The notes under the pieces are model-generated. The model saw only the letters and a list, made by a program, of their open reading frames with translations. It was not told the origin of the DNA and ran no database searches. A stretch of 64,000 bases of DNA from Rahnella ecdela (GTDB taxonomy: Bacteria; Pseudomonadota; Gammaproteobacteria; Enterobacterales; Enterobacteriaceae): contig NZ_JAFMOY010000118.1 in assembly GCF_019049625.1 (NCBI RefSeq), positions 41,909 through 105,908 on the forward strand. The letters are read 5' to 3'. A program made the translations under genes and the position numbers. The stretch's first letter is position 1. Each line of letters begins with the position of its first letter. Shown piece after piece: positions 18,261 through 27,426 of this stretch.

Positions 18261-20483
18261 ATGTCATCTTTTACAGGGAATTACGTCGTCAGATGCGTTA
18301 AGGGAAACCATAAAAATAATTCAGGAAAGAAACTTTCACTTTCCGTCATCGCCCTGCTGGTTTCCTCTTCACTGCATAATGCGTATGCAGCAGAAGCCAG
18401 CGCAAAAAACACCGCGGAAGACACCGTGGTCGTGACCGGGCAGAACGACACCAGCGCGGCTGATACCGCAGCCACTGATTACAGTGTGCCGGTGACCACC
18501 GCCGGCACCAAAATGGCGCTGACTACGCGCGATATCCCGCAGTCCGTCAGTATTATCAGCAAACAACGCATGCAGGATCAGCAGCTGCAATCGCTGGGTG
18601 ATGTGCTGCGAAATACCACCGGTATCCAGGAAAGTGTCTCTGACCTTGACCGCCGTACCTACTACGCGCGCGGTTTCCTGATCGACAACTATATGGTTGA
18701 TGGCATCCCGACGACTTTTGATCCACGCTGGGACATCGGCGATTCCCAGTCCGACACCGCCATTTATGATCGTATTGAAGTCGTCCGCGGCGCGACCGGC
18801 CTGATGACCGGTCCGGGTAATCCGTCGGCTTCCGTCAATCAGGTGCGTAAACACGCCGACAGCAAAGAGTTTACCGGCAACGTTTCTGCCAGTTACGGCA
18901 GCTGGAACAAACAACGCTATGTGGCAGATTTATCCACCCCGCTGAATGAATCCGGCAGCGTCCGTGGGCGTCTGGTAACCGGTTATCAGGATAAAAACAG
19001 CTACGTCGAACGCTACGGCGCGACCAAGAAATTCGTCTACGCCACTGTCGATGCAGACCTGACCGACTCCACCCTGCTTTCTGCCGGATACGAATTCCAG
19101 CAAACCAATACCGACAGCCCGACCTGGGGCGGCATGCCGCGCTGGTATCTGGACGGCAGCAAAACAGACTATCGACGTGGCTTTAACTCTGCACCGGACT
19201 GGGCGTACAGTGATAAAGAAACCACCAAGCTGTTCACCACCCTCAAACAGTCCTTCGATAACGGCTGGCAGGCAACCCTGAACGGCACCCATACCGAATC
19301 CCACATCGATTCTAAGATGATGTATATCGACGGGACTTTCGATAAAACCACCGGCGTCGGTGAATCCGCCTATGCCGGATATCCGGTCGTCGCAGGGACC
19401 GGCTATAACACCGGCAAGCGTAAAGTCGATGGCGTCGATGCCTTTGCCAGCGGCCCGTATCAGCTTTTTGGCCGTCAGCATGAGCTGATGACCGGCGTGA
19501 GCTATTCCAGACAGCAGAACACCTATTACAGTTCGTTCGCCAATATCTCCACCGAAGAGCTGGGTAACTTCAATGATTTCAACGGACAGTTCCCTGAAAC
19601 CGACTGGAACCCGCGTTCTCTGGCCGAAGAAGACACTATCCGTCAAAAATCTGCCTATGTGGCGACACGTCTTTCACTGGCAGATCCGCTGCATCTGATC
19701 GTTGGCGCGCGTTACACCAACTGGAACTCGCACACGCTGACTGATCAGATCGAGAAGAACAACATCACACCGTATGCCGGTCTGGTGTTTGACATCAACG
19801 ACACCTGGTCGACCTACGCGAGCTACACCTCGGTGTTCCAGCCGCAAACTTACCGTGATATCAACGGCGGATATCTTTCCCCGGTCATCGGTAAAAACTA
19901 CGAAGCCGGGGTCAAATCTGACTGGTTTAACAGTCGCCTGACCGCTTCCGTTTCAATCTTCCGCGCGGAACTGGACAACGTCGCGCAGAGTACTGGCCGT
20001 ACGATCCCGGGATCGACCGATACCGCCTATGAAGGGAAAAACGGCACCGTCAGCCGCGGTGTAGAATTTGAAGTGAACGGTGCCCTGACCGATAACTGGC
20101 AGATGACGTTCGGCGGCACCCGCTACATTGCAGAAGATGAAAACGGTGATGCGGTGAACCCGCAGCTGCCGCGCACGCAGCTGAAACTGTTCTCCAGTTA
20201 CCGTCTGTCGACGTTGCAGGACCTGACCGTCGGAGGTGGCGTGAACTGGCAAACCCACGTGTGGCAGGACGTCCCTGGCCCGAGCGGCAACGGCACCCGT
20301 TACGCGGAACAAGGCAGCTACGCGCTGGTCAATCTGTTCAGCCGTTATCAGGTGACGAAACAGCTGGCCGTGCAGGCCAACGTCAACAACCTGTTCGACA
20401 AGGAATACGACACCAGCGTGAATCAATATGTGGTTTACGGCGAACCGAGAAATGTGTCGGTGACGGCGAGCTATAGTTTCTGA
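18261..20483 (+). CDS. fhuE: TonB-dependent ferric hydroxamate siderophore receptor, FhuE-like
   Basis: A 740-residue outer-membrane receptor. It has a long signal peptide (to AYA, about residue 43), a TonB box (DTVVVTGQ), a plug domain (RDIPQSVSIISKQRMQDQQL, then GIPTTFDPRW, then IEVVRGATGLMTGPGNPSA) and a 22-strand barrel ending in the aromatic YSF. Stretches such as NYMVDGIPT, VVRGATGLMTG and NLFDKEYDT closely follow E. coli FhuE, which imports ferric coprogen, ferrioxamine B and rhodotorulic acid made by other microbes. GGAGAG stands 6 bases before the ATG at 18261; an upstream ATG at 18216 has no ribosome site. The Fur box implies induction on iron starvation. Exact siderophore range is inferred. 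Confidence 0.9.
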   Translation: MSSFTGNYVVRCVKGNHKNNSGKKLSLSVIALLVSSSLHNAYAAEASAKNTAEDTVVVTGQNDTSAADTAATDYSVPVTTAGTKMALTTRDIPQSVSIISKQRMQDQQLQSLGDVLRNTTGIQESVSDLDRRTYYARGFLIDNYMVDGIPTTFDPRWDIGDSQSDTAIYDRIEVVRGATGLMTGPGNPSASVNQVRKHADSKEFTGNVSASYGSWNKQRYVADLSTPLNESGSVRGRLVTGYQDKNSYVERYGATKKFVYATVDADLTDSTLLSAGYEFQQTNTDSPTWGGMPRWYLDGSKTDYRRGFNSAPDWAYSDKETTKLFTTLKQSFDNGWQATLNGTHTESHIDSKMMYIDGTFDKTTGVGESAYAGYPVVAGTGYNTGKRKVDGVDAFASGPYQLFGRQHELMTGVSYSRQQNTYYSSFANISTEELGNFNDFNGQFPETDWNPRSLAEEDTIRQKSAYVATRLSLADPLHLIVGARYTNWNSHTLTDQIEKNNITPYAGLVFDINDTWSTYASYTSVFQPQTYRDINGGYLSPVIGKNYEAGVKSDWFNSRLTASVSIFRAELDNVAQSTGRTIPGSTDTAYEGKNGTVSRGVEFEVNGALTDNWQMTFGGTRYIAEDENGDAVNPQLPRTQLKLFSSYRLSTLQDLTVGGGVNWQTHVWQDVPGPSGNGTRYAEQGSYALVNLFSRYQVTKQLAVQANVNNLFDKEYDTSVNQYVVYGEPRNVSVTASYSF

Positions 20484-20533
20484 TTTGCTGAGGCCGCAGC
20501 AAAAATTCAAAAGCAGAATGTTGTTTCTTTGCT

Positions 20534-20555
20534 CCTCCCCCTGCGAAGGGGGAGG
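20534..20555 (+). repeat. GC-rich inverted repeat after fhuE
   Basis: CCTCCCCC, loop TGCGAA, GGGGGAGG: a perfect 8-bp stem 50 bases past the fhuE stop. It has no T tail, so it may be an interspersed palindromic repeat rather than a terminator. Similar hairpins occur near 18017-18046 and at 27354-27372. Confidence 0.5.
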
Positions 20556-20717
20556 GACCTGACTGAGATTTGCCTGACCAGCAGACAAAAGATCAAAGCC
20601 GTATTTTTCTTGCACTTCCACATGAAAACAAGTCAGTCAAATTAGATAACATCCACCAAACAAACCATTACATATTCCGCATACATTTTCGTGCTTTTAT
20701 AAAGTACCATTAACATC

Positions 20718-21755
20718 ATGAACACCATCCCCAATCCCCCTGTCTTTGACGGTCATAACGACCTGTTACTTCGCCTGTGGCTGCACGACGCAGCAGATCC
20801 TGCTGCTCTGTTCCTTGATGGCGCGCTGGACGGACATCTTGATCTCCGGCGTTGTCGGCTGGGCGGCTTCGCTGGCGGCTTATTTGCGGTTTTCGTACCA
20901 CCCGCTTCGTATATGCCGCAACTCAGGCCAAACTCACCGGCTGAACCGCATGACGCTTTAGCTATCACACAGGCGCAGATTTCACTGCTTGAACGCATTG
21001 AAATGCAGTCCGCCGGACGGACCAAAATATGCCGTACGGTCGCCGAAATTGAGCATTGTATTGCTCACGGTGTGCTGGCGATGGTGATGCATATTGAGGG
21101 GGCTGAAGCGCTGGGCGATGACTTTTCGCGGCTGGAGCTCTGGTATGAAAAAGGGCTGCGCAGCATCGGACCGCTGTGGAATTTACCGAATCAGTTTGGT
21201 ACCGGCGTGAAAGGCGATTTTCCGGGCTCACCTGATACCGGTGACGGCCTGACGCCCGCCGGGCTTGGGTTACTGCGTGAATGCAACCGCAGAAAGATTC
21301 TGTTCGATGTCTCGCACATGAACGAAAAAGCTTTCTGGCAGACGGCGAAATTCAGCGATGCGCCGCTGGTCGCCACGCATTCCAATGTCCATGCGTTATG
21401 CCCGCAGCCGCGCAACCTGACCGATAAGCAGCTGGCGGCGATCGCCGAGAGCGATGGCTTTGTCGGCGTGAATTTCGGCACAGCTTTTTTACGTACTAAT
21501 GGAAAACGAAACGGCGATACGCCAGTCACCGAAATTGTTAAACATCTTGATAACCTTCTTGGTAAACTGGGCGAAGAAAATGTCGGTTTTGGTTCGGATT
21601 TCGACGGCATCAATGTGCCGGATGCCCTCGGCGATGTCGCCGGACTGCCCGTTCTGTTGCAGGCCATGTCTGATGCTGGATACGGCAAGACGCTGATCGA
21701 AAAAATCGCCTATCGCAACTGGCTGAAAGTATTAAAGCAAACGTGGGGTGAATAG
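20718..21755 (+). CDS. M19 membrane-dipeptidase family metallopeptidase
   Basis: A 345-residue dinuclear zinc dipeptidase of the renal/membrane dipeptidase family. The likely ligands are H13 and D15 (FDGHND), bridging E127 (MHIEGAE), H200 (DVSHMN) and H221 (VATHSN), with a conserved FGSDFDG near residue 290. No signal peptide is visible, so it is probably cytoplasmic despite the family name. It ends 170 bases before pqqA on the same strand. A dipeptidase could help finish degradation of the PqqA peptide after PqqE cross-linking, but that link is inferred from position only. The ribosome site is weak. Confidence 0.85.
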   Translation: MNTIPNPPVFDGHNDLLLRLWLHDAADPAALFLDGALDGHLDLRRCRLGGFAGGLFAVFVPPASYMPQLRPNSPAEPHDALAITQAQISLLERIEMQSAGRTKICRTVAEIEHCIAHGVLAMVMHIEGAEALGDDFSRLELWYEKGLRSIGPLWNLPNQFGTGVKGDFPGSPDTGDGLTPAGLGLLRECNRRKILFDVSHMNEKAFWQTAKFSDAPLVATHSNVHALCPQPRNLTDKQLAAIAESDGFVGVNFGTAFLRTNGKRNGDTPVTEIVKHLDNLLGKLGEENVGFGSDFDGINVPDALGDVAGLPVLLQAMSDAGYGKTLIEKIAYRNWLKVLKQTWGE

Positions 21756-21781
21756 CTTTTCATCCGGCATTTTGCACTAAT

Positions 21782-21798
21782 CCCTGTGGCTTACAGGG
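21782..21798 (+). terminator. weak hairpin after the dipeptidase gene
   Basis: CCCTGT, loop GGCTT, ACAGGG lies 27 bases after the stop codon without a T tail. It may partly separate the dipeptidase transcript from the pqq operon. Confidence 0.3.
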
Positions 21799-21849
21799 CA
21801 ATATCGGTTTGTGCTCATCGCAACATTTTCTTAGCCAAACCAGCGATAT

Positions 21850-21889
21850 TTGACAATAAGCCGATCACCTGCCGCAATTAAAGCGGCAG
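21850..21889 (+). promoter_or_regulatory. pqqA promoter region with inverted repeat
   Basis: A perfect -35 consensus TTGACA (21850-21855) is followed by CTGCCGC-AATTAAA-GCGGCAG (21869-21889), a perfect 7-bp inverted repeat. The likely -10 (about CAATTA) falls in its loop. A protein bound there would block the promoter; alternatively the repeat is an RNA hairpin in the pqqA leader. Confidence 0.45.
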
Positions 21890-21925
21890 TGAACTTAAAA
21901 CTGTAATCACCAAGAGGACGTTATT

Positions 21926-21997
21926 ATGTGGACTAAACCTTCTTTCGAAGACCTACGTTTAGGCTTAGAAGTGACTCTGTACATTTCTAACCGCTAA
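21926..21997 (+). CDS. pqqA: PQQ precursor peptide
   Basis: A 23-codon gene encoding the ribosomal precursor of pyrroloquinoline quinone. The glutamate at 15 and tyrosine at 19 (LEVTLY) are the two residues that PqqE cross-links and that become the PQQ skeleton; the rest is removed by proteases. It begins Met-Trp-Thr-Lys-Pro like other PqqA peptides. AGAGGA lies 8 bases before the ATG. A hairpin directly after it probably limits read-through into pqqB so that peptide is made in excess over the enzymes. Confidence 0.97.
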   Translation: MWTKPSFEDLRLGLEVTLYISNR

Positions 21998-22003
21998 GCC
22001 CTT

Positions 22004-22035
22004 ATGCCCACGGTTCGCTGTGGGCATCTTTCCTT
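22004..22035 (+). terminator. attenuating hairpin between pqqA and pqqB
   Basis: ATGCCCAC and GTGGGCAT form a perfect 8-bp stem around an 8-base loop, followed by a C/T-rich CTTTCCTTCC rather than a full T run. This looks like a leaky terminator 6 bases past the pqqA stop. Confidence 0.7.
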
Positions 22036-22055
22036 CCCTTTCCCCTGGTTCTCAC

Positions 22056-22967
22056 ATGCAGATTATCGTACTTGGTTCCGCGGCAGGCGGCGGCTTTCCG
22101 CAGTGGAACTGCAATTGTCCCAACTGTCAGGGCGTGCGCAATGGCTCCATGAAAACCTCCGCGCGCACGCAATCTTCCATTGCTGTCAGCGACAACGGCA
22201 CCGACTGGGTGCTGTGTAACGCCTCGCCGGACATTTGCCACCAGATTGCCGTCACGCCGGAACTGATTAAACACGACGTTTTACGCGGCACTGCGATTGG
22301 CTCCATCATCCTGACCGACAGCCAGATTGACCACTGCACCGGCCTGCTGAATTTACGCGAAGGCTGCCCGCATCAGGTTTGGTGTACGCCGGAAGTGCAT
22401 GAAGACCTCACCACTGGTTTCCCGATTTTCACCATGCTTTCACACTGGAATGGCGGCCTGCAACACCACGCTATCGAGCCGGAGAACAGCTTCTCCGTCG
22501 CCGTATGCCCGGATCTGAAATTCACCGCTATTCCGCTGCTGAGCAATGCCCCGCCGTATTCGAAATATCGCGGCAAGCCGCTGCCCGGCCACAATATTGC
22601 GCTGTTTATCGAAGACACGAAAACCGGCACCTCGCTGCTGTACGCGCCGGGTCTGGGCGAGCCGGATGACGAACTGCTGAAGTGGCTCAACAAGGCCGAC
22701 TGCCTGCTGATTGACGGCACGCTGTGGCAGGACAATGAGCTGGCGACCACCGGCGTCGGCCGTAATACCGGTAAAGACATGGGGCATCTGGCCCTTGCCG
22801 AAGAACAGGGGCTGATTGCCCTGCTCTCGTCACTTCCGGCAGAACGCAAAATTCTCATCCATATTAATAATACCAACCCGATCCTTAATGAATCCTCTGC
22901 CGAACGGCAGGCGCTGACGCAGCAAAACATTGAAGTCAGCCGGGACGGGATGCGCATCAAACTGTAG
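22056..22967 (+). CDS. pqqB: PQQ biosynthesis protein PqqB
   Basis: A 303-residue protein of the metallo-beta-lactamase fold, beginning [19 protein letters not shown] as in all PqqB. The conserved [17 protein letters not shown] carries metal ligands, and an N-terminal CNCPNC cysteine group is present. PqqB hydroxylates the tyrosine-derived ring of the cross-linked Glu-Tyr intermediate. The start at 22056 is set by homology; the preceding sequence lacks a strong ribosome site, so expression may be low. pqqC follows after 12 bases. Confidence 0.95.
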   Translation: MQIIVLGSAAGGGFPQWNCNCPNCQGVRNGSMKTSARTQSSIAVSDNGTDWVLCNASPDICHQIAVTPELIKHDVLRGTAIGSIILTDSQIDHCTGLLNLREGCPHQVWCTPEVHEDLTTGFPIFTMLSHWNGGLQHHAIEPENSFSVAVCPDLKFTAIPLLSNAPPYSKYRGKPLPGHNIALFIEDTKTGTSLLYAPGLGEPDDELLKWLNKADCLLIDGTLWQDNELATTGVGRNTGKDMGHLALAEEQGLIALLSSLPAERKILIHINNTNPILNESSAERQALTQQNIEVSRDGMRIKL

Positions 22968-22979
22968 GTAAACACGATT

Positions 22980-23747
22980 ATGACAACTTCTTCACAACCA
23001 GCGTCACCGATGACGCCGCAGGAATTTGAACAGGCGCTGCGTGCAAAAGGCGCGTTTTATCACATCCATCATCCCTACCATATTGCGATGCATAATGGTC
23101 AGGCGACACGCGAGCAAATTCAGGGCTGGGTGGCGAACCGCTTCTATTATCAGACCAGCATTCCGTTGAAAGACGCGGCGATCATGGCCAACTGTCCGGA
23201 CTCGCAGACCCGCCGCAAATGGGTGCAGCGTATTCTCGATCACGACGGGTATGACGGCAGTGACGGCGGTATCGAAGCGTGGCTGCGTCTGGGTGAAGCG
23301 GTCGGTTTAGACCGCGACGTGCTGCTTTCAGAAGAAATGGTTTTGCCGGGTGTGCGTTTCGCCGTCGATGCCTACGTCAACTTTGCCCGCCGCGCAGTCT
23401 GGCAGGAAGCCGCTTGCAGCTCGCTGACTGAACTGTTCGCTCCGCAAATCCATCAGGCACGTCTTGATACCTGGCCACAGCATTACAAATGGATTGAGGA
23501 AGAAGGTTACGGCTATTTCCGCGGACGTCTGAGTCAGGCGAACCGCGATGTTGAGCACGGTTTACAGCTGGCGCTGGAATACTGCGATACCGTCGAAAAA
23601 CAACAGCGCATGCTGGAAATCCTGCAATTCAAACTCGACATTCTGTGGAGCATGCTCGACTCCATGACCATGGCTTACGAACTGAACCGCCCGCCCTATC
23701 ACAGCGTGACGCAACAGGCGGTCTGGCACAAAGGACGACTTCTGTGA
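22980..23747 (+). CDS. pqqC: pyrroloquinoline-quinone synthase
   Basis: A 255-residue cofactor-free oxidase with the all-helical haem-oxygenase-like fold. It performs ring closure and eight-electron oxidation of AHQQ to PQQ, the last step. The family's [20 protein letters not shown] near the N-terminus and [19 protein letters not shown] (about 45-63) are present, as is the [12 protein letters not shown] segment (about 175) carrying active-site residues. Its stop overlaps the pqqD start by four bases (GTGA). Confidence 0.96.
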   Translation: MTTSSQPASPMTPQEFEQALRAKGAFYHIHHPYHIAMHNGQATREQIQGWVANRFYYQTSIPLKDAAIMANCPDSQTRRKWVQRILDHDGYDGSDGGIEAWLRLGEAVGLDRDVLLSEEMVLPGVRFAVDAYVNFARRAVWQEAACSSLTELFAPQIHQARLDTWPQHYKWIEEEGYGYFRGRLSQANRDVEHGLQLALEYCDTVEKQQRMLEILQFKLDILWSMLDSMTMAYELNRPPYHSVTQQAVWHKGRLL

Positions 23748-24031
23748 TCACCATTACCGAGCACTACACGCCGATGTTCCGCCGTGGCTACCGCATGCAG
23801 TTTGAAAAAACGCAGGAATGCCACGTGATTCTGTATCCGGAAGGGATGGCGAAACTTAACGACAGCGCGACGTTTATTTTGCAGCTGGTCGACGGTGAGC
23901 GGACGATTGCCAATATCATTGATGAGCTGAATACACGCTTTCCTGAAGCCGGTGGCGTAAACGACGACGTCAAAGATTTCTTCGCTCAGGCCCATGCACA
24001 AAAGTGGATTACCTTTCGTGAACCTGCTTAA
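23744..24031 (+). CDS. pqqD: PqqA-binding chaperone PqqD
   Basis: A 95-residue protein that binds the PqqA peptide and presents it to PqqE; it has the winged-helix fold of RiPP recognition elements. The start is the GTG in GTGATCACC overlapping the pqqC stop, with AAGGA 8 bases upstream. This gives the normal family length, whereas the frame itself is open from 23645. Recognisable features are [13 protein letters not shown] and [19 protein letters not shown] near the middle. The 3' end overlaps pqqE by 14 bases. Confidence 0.93.
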   Translation: MITITEHYTPMFRRGYRMQFEKTQECHVILYPEGMAKLNDSATFILQLVDGERTIANIIDELNTRFPEAGGVNDDVKDFFAQAHAQKWITFREPA

Positions 24032-25151
24032 ACCTGCGGTTAAGCCGCCGTTATGGCTGCTGGCCGAACTGACCTATCGCTGCCCGCTGCAATGCCCGTA
24101 TTGTTCGAACCCGCTTGATTTCGCAAAACAGGAAAAAGAGCTGACCACCGCGCAGTGGATCAAAGTGTTCGAAGAAGCGCGGGAAATGGGTGCGGTGCAG
24201 ATTGGTTTCTCCGGCGGCGAACCGCTGGTGCGTAAAGATTTGCCGGAGCTTATCCGCGCGGCCCGTGATCTGGGTTTTTACACCAACCTGATCACGTCCG
24301 GGATCGGGCTGACTGAGAAGAAAATCGATGCGTTTGCACAAGCCGGTCTGGATCATATTCAGATCAGTTTTCAGGCCAGCGATGAAGAACTGAATGCCGC
24401 GCTGGCGGGCAATGCCAAAGCGTTCCAGCAAAAACTGGCAATGGCCAAAGCGGTGAAAGCACACGGTTATCCGATGGTGCTGAACTTTGTGCTGCATCGC
24501 CATAACATCGATCAGATCGACAAAATTATCGACCTGAGCATTGAGCTTGAAGCCGATGACGTCGAACTGGCGACCTGTCAGTTTTACGGCTGGGCACAGC
24601 TCAATCGCGAAGGTTTGCTGCCGACCCGTGAGCAGATCGCGCGCGCCGAAGACGTAGTACATCAGTACCGCGAAAAAATGGCCGGAACCGGTAATCTCGC
24701 CAATCTGCTGTTTGTGACGCCGGATTATTACGAAGAGCGTCCGAAAGGCTGCATGGGTGGCTGGGGCGCGATTTTCTTAAGCGTCACGCCGGAAGGTATG
24801 GCGCTGCCATGCCACAGCGCGCGCCAGCTGCCGGTAGAATTCCCGTCGGTACTGGAAAATACCTTGCAGGAAATCTGGTACGACTCCTTCGGCTTTAATA
24901 AATACCGGGGCTTTGACTGGATGCCGGAACCTTGCCGTTCCTGCTCTGAAAAAGAGAAAGACTTCGGCGGCTGCCGCTGCCAGGCCTTTATGCTGACCGG
25001 CAATGCCGATAACGCCGATCCGGTGTGTTCCAAATCTGAACATCACGGCATGATCCTGGCCGCACGCGAGCAGGCGAACTGCACCAACATTCAGATCAAT
25101 CAGCTCCAGTTCCGCAACCGCGCGAACTCTCAGCTGATTTTCAAAGGCTGA
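24018..25151 (+). CDS. pqqE: PqqA peptide cyclase, radical SAM/SPASM
   Basis: A 377-residue radical-SAM enzyme that forms the carbon-carbon bond between Glu15 and Tyr19 of PqqA. The CxxxCxxC motif is CPLQCPYC (C22, C26, C29), followed by the GGEPL SAM motif near 75. The C-terminal SPASM domain has cysteines in CMGGWG, CHSA, CRSC, GGCRC and DPVCSK for auxiliary clusters. A GTG at 24018 inside the end of pqqD gives the usual length; an ATG at 23994 (385 residues) is an alternative, and neither has a strong ribosome site. pqqF follows after 7 bases. Confidence 0.95.
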   Translation: MNLLKPAVKPPLWLLAELTYRCPLQCPYCSNPLDFAKQEKELTTAQWIKVFEEAREMGAVQIGFSGGEPLVRKDLPELIRAARDLGFYTNLITSGIGLTEKKIDAFAQAGLDHIQISFQASDEELNAALAGNAKAFQQKLAMAKAVKAHGYPMVLNFVLHRHNIDQIDKIIDLSIELEADDVELATCQFYGWAQLNREGLLPTREQIARAEDVVHQYREKMAGTGNLANLLFVTPDYYEERPKGCMGGWGAIFLSVTPEGMALPCHSARQLPVEFPSVLENTLQEIWYDSFGFNKYRGFDWMPEPCRSCSEKEKDFGGCRCQAFMLTGNADNADPVCSKSEHHGMILAAREQANCTNIQINQLQFRNRANSQLIFKG

Positions 25152-25158
25152 AACACTG

Positions 25159-27342
25159 ATGCTGCCTGACGTGCAGTCACTGACGCTGGCGAACGGCCTG
25201 CGGGTTAACATCTTGCATGACCCGCAGGCTTCCCGTGCGGCGGCGCTTATTCATCTTCGTGCCGGAAGTCATCACCAACCGCCGGAATTCCCCGGTCTGG
25301 CGCATCTGTTCGAACACGTTGTGTTTGCCGGAAGCCGTCAGTTTGAGGGCGAGGAACGTTTGATGATGTGGGCGCAGTCGGAAGGGGCAAAACTCAACGC
25401 CACCACGCACGCCACATCGACCGCCTGGTTTTTCGACATGACACCGGCAAAATTCGAAGCCGGTCTGGCACGTCTGGTGGATATGCTGGCGCAACCTTTG
25501 CTGACCGAGGATTCGGTTAGGCAGGAAGTGGCGGTGATTGACGCCGAATACAACATGCTGACCGGCCACGCAGATTCGCTTTGTGATGCGGCGCTAAGTC
25601 TGGCGTTCAGTGCACCCTCGCGGCTGCACGATTTTCACGTCGGTAACCGCACCTCTTTCGGCGAAGATATTCCTGCGCTGCTACAGGCGCTGACGCATTA
25701 TCATCAGCAACTTTTCACCGCCGGCCATCTCACGCTGTGGCTGCAGGGGCCGCAATCACCCGCCGAACTGACCGCGCTGGCGGAGTGTTATGGTAATGCG
25801 TTTGCAGACGACCGTGGTTTTCAGCCTGCGCCTGCTCAGCCACTCAGCCTCCTGCCCCAACGCCATCTGCAACTGCGTCTGGAAGGTTCGGCACGGCTGC
25901 GTTTTTCGTTCCCCGTTACGCCTTCCCCCGCCATGTCGTTATTGCGCCAGTTACTGACGGACGAAGCGCCGGGCAGTTTACTGGATCAACTGCGGACGCA
26001 GGCGCTGGCCGACAGCGTGCAGGTTTCGCTGCCGTATATATCCGCCAGTGACGTTATTCTCAGCATTGAATTTCTCGCCTGTGATGCGACGGATGCAGTT
26101 CGCGGCCGCATCGAAACACTTTTTAGCCACTGGCTGCAACAGATCCGGGATTTAACCGCGGGACATTTGCAGCATTATGCCCGACTCGCACAGCGGGATT
26201 TCTGCCGGTTAACGCCGCTGGATCAGCTCCGCACTCGAACGCTGGATTTTCCCCCTGCCTCGCAAAACGGCTGGCCAGCTTTACTCACTGAGTTACAACC
26301 ACATAACATGACACGGAAGTGGAGTGCGCCGGATGTTCAGGGGGAAAATGTATCCGCAAAGGGTTTCAGCCTGCCGGTCAGTTACGCTACGTGGCAGACA
26401 ACAAGTGACAATGTCACTGAACCATCATTTAATTTTTACCTTCCGTCCGCTAACACCTTGCTAAAAACGGATGAAAGCATCCAGACAACAGGAGCATCGA
26501 TGACTGCGCATCAGGCCTGTATCGCCCGCGCCACACTGCGCGCCCTTTGTTCGCAATCTGCACACGAAGGCAATTCGCTGGTGTTTACCTATGTGCAGGG
26601 AATCGGATTATTGCAGCTCAGCGGGCCACCGGAATGGGTAAGGCACACGCTGGCTGCTGCGACTGAGTTATTACGTGCCCCGTCGCAAACCGCACTGGCT
26701 CAGGGTGAACGGCTTTTTGCACAAGAACAACGCCAGCTGGCATCAGATATTGCTGTCCGCACGTTGCTGGCAAAACTGCCCGAAGTGATCAACGAAGCGT
26801 CCGGGAACAGGCGTGAATTCGCCACTGCCGGTGTAGACGCCGCCGTTCTGGTGTTCTGCCCGCTGGCGGAAAACACGGCGGAATGTCTGCCTGCAACGCA
26901 AATTCTGGCGTCTTTCCTCGAGCCAAAATTCTTCCAGCAATTTCGCGTCGAAATGAACATAGGCTACGTGGTGAGCTGTCGTTTCCTTCAGACCGCACGC
27001 CATTCAGGCATTTTGTTTGCATTGCAGTCGCCGTTGTATAACGCAGAAGATTTGCTGACGTTTGTTGATGAGTTTATCGCACAAATTCCGGCATTCATCG
27101 ATGGCATCACTGCGCAGGCACTGGAAGAAAAACGGTGCGCACTGCGGGAGTCGCTGAACGTGAAGCCTGCGGACAAGCTGGAAGCGGCGAGGCAAAGATG
27201 GCTGGATGAGTATGCATTTACACCGCCAATTGATGAGGCAGCGATTGGCACGGTTACAGGGAAGTCGCTGATGGATTTTGCCGAGGCCATGAGTGGCTCA
27301 GGGTCCCAGGCTGGCTGTCATTTCATCCTTAAAACGCTCTAA
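25159..27342 (+). CDS. pqqF: PQQ-associated M16 zinc protease
   Basis: A 727-residue inverzincin-type metallopeptidase. The inverted zinc motif is HLFEH (H49, E52, H53), with the third ligand E130 in AVIDAEYNML. There is a second, inactive M16 half in the C-terminal part with no HxxEH. PqqF is thought to cut the cross-linked PqqA; it occurs mainly in Enterobacterales and Pseudomonas pqq clusters. It is slightly shorter than the Klebsiella protein (about 760). It is the last gene of the operon, followed by a GC-rich hairpin. Confidence 0.92.
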   Translation: MLPDVQSLTLANGLRVNILHDPQASRAAALIHLRAGSHHQPPEFPGLAHLFEHVVFAGSRQFEGEERLMMWAQSEGAKLNATTHATSTAWFFDMTPAKFEAGLARLVDMLAQPLLTEDSVRQEVAVIDAEYNMLTGHADSLCDAALSLAFSAPSRLHDFHVGNRTSFGEDIPALLQALTHYHQQLFTAGHLTLWLQGPQSPAELTALAECYGNAFADDRGFQPAPAQPLSLLPQRHLQLRLEGSARLRFSFPVTPSPAMSLLRQLLTDEAPGSLLDQLRTQALADSVQVSLPYISASDVILSIEFLACDATDAVRGRIETLFSHWLQQIRDLTAGHLQHYARLAQRDFCRLTPLDQLRTRTLDFPPASQNGWPALLTELQPHNMTRKWSAPDVQGENVSAKGFSLPVSYATWQTTSDNVTEPSFNFYLPSANTLLKTDESIQTTGASMTAHQACIARATLRALCSQSAHEGNSLVFTYVQGIGLLQLSGPPEWVRHTLAAATELLRAPSQTALAQGERLFAQEQRQLASDIAVRTLLAKLPEVINEASGNRREFATAGVDAAVLVFCPLAENTAECLPATQILASFLEPKFFQQFRVEMNIGYVVSCRFLQTARHSGILFALQSPLYNAEDLLTFVDEFIAQIPAFIDGITAQALEEKRCALRESLNVKPADKLEAARQRWLDEYAFTPPIDEAAIGTVTGKSLMDFAEAMSGSGSQAGCHFILKTL

Positions 27343-27353
27343 CCGGACAGTAA

Positions 27354-27372
27354 ACTCCCCGGTGAAGGGGAG
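27354..27372 (+). repeat. GC-rich hairpin after pqqF
   Basis: CTCCCC, loop GGTGAA, GGGGAG followed by ATTTGAG. It may terminate the pqq operon. It shares its loop-side motif (GAAGGGG) with the hairpin at 20534, suggesting a common repeat family. Confidence 0.5.
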
Positions 27373-27426
27373 ATTTGAGTGCTCTCTTCGTCTACACTAT
27401 CCACGAAGATGAAGTTAAGGAAAACC

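Noticed and set aside
18930..19646. Minus-strand frame of 238 codons within fhuE
   Set aside because: Antisense to a well-supported receptor gene, with no start signal.
22020..22055. Upstream in-frame ATG for pqqB at 22020
   Set aside because: It lies within the attenuator stem; PqqB proteins begin at [13 protein letters not shown].
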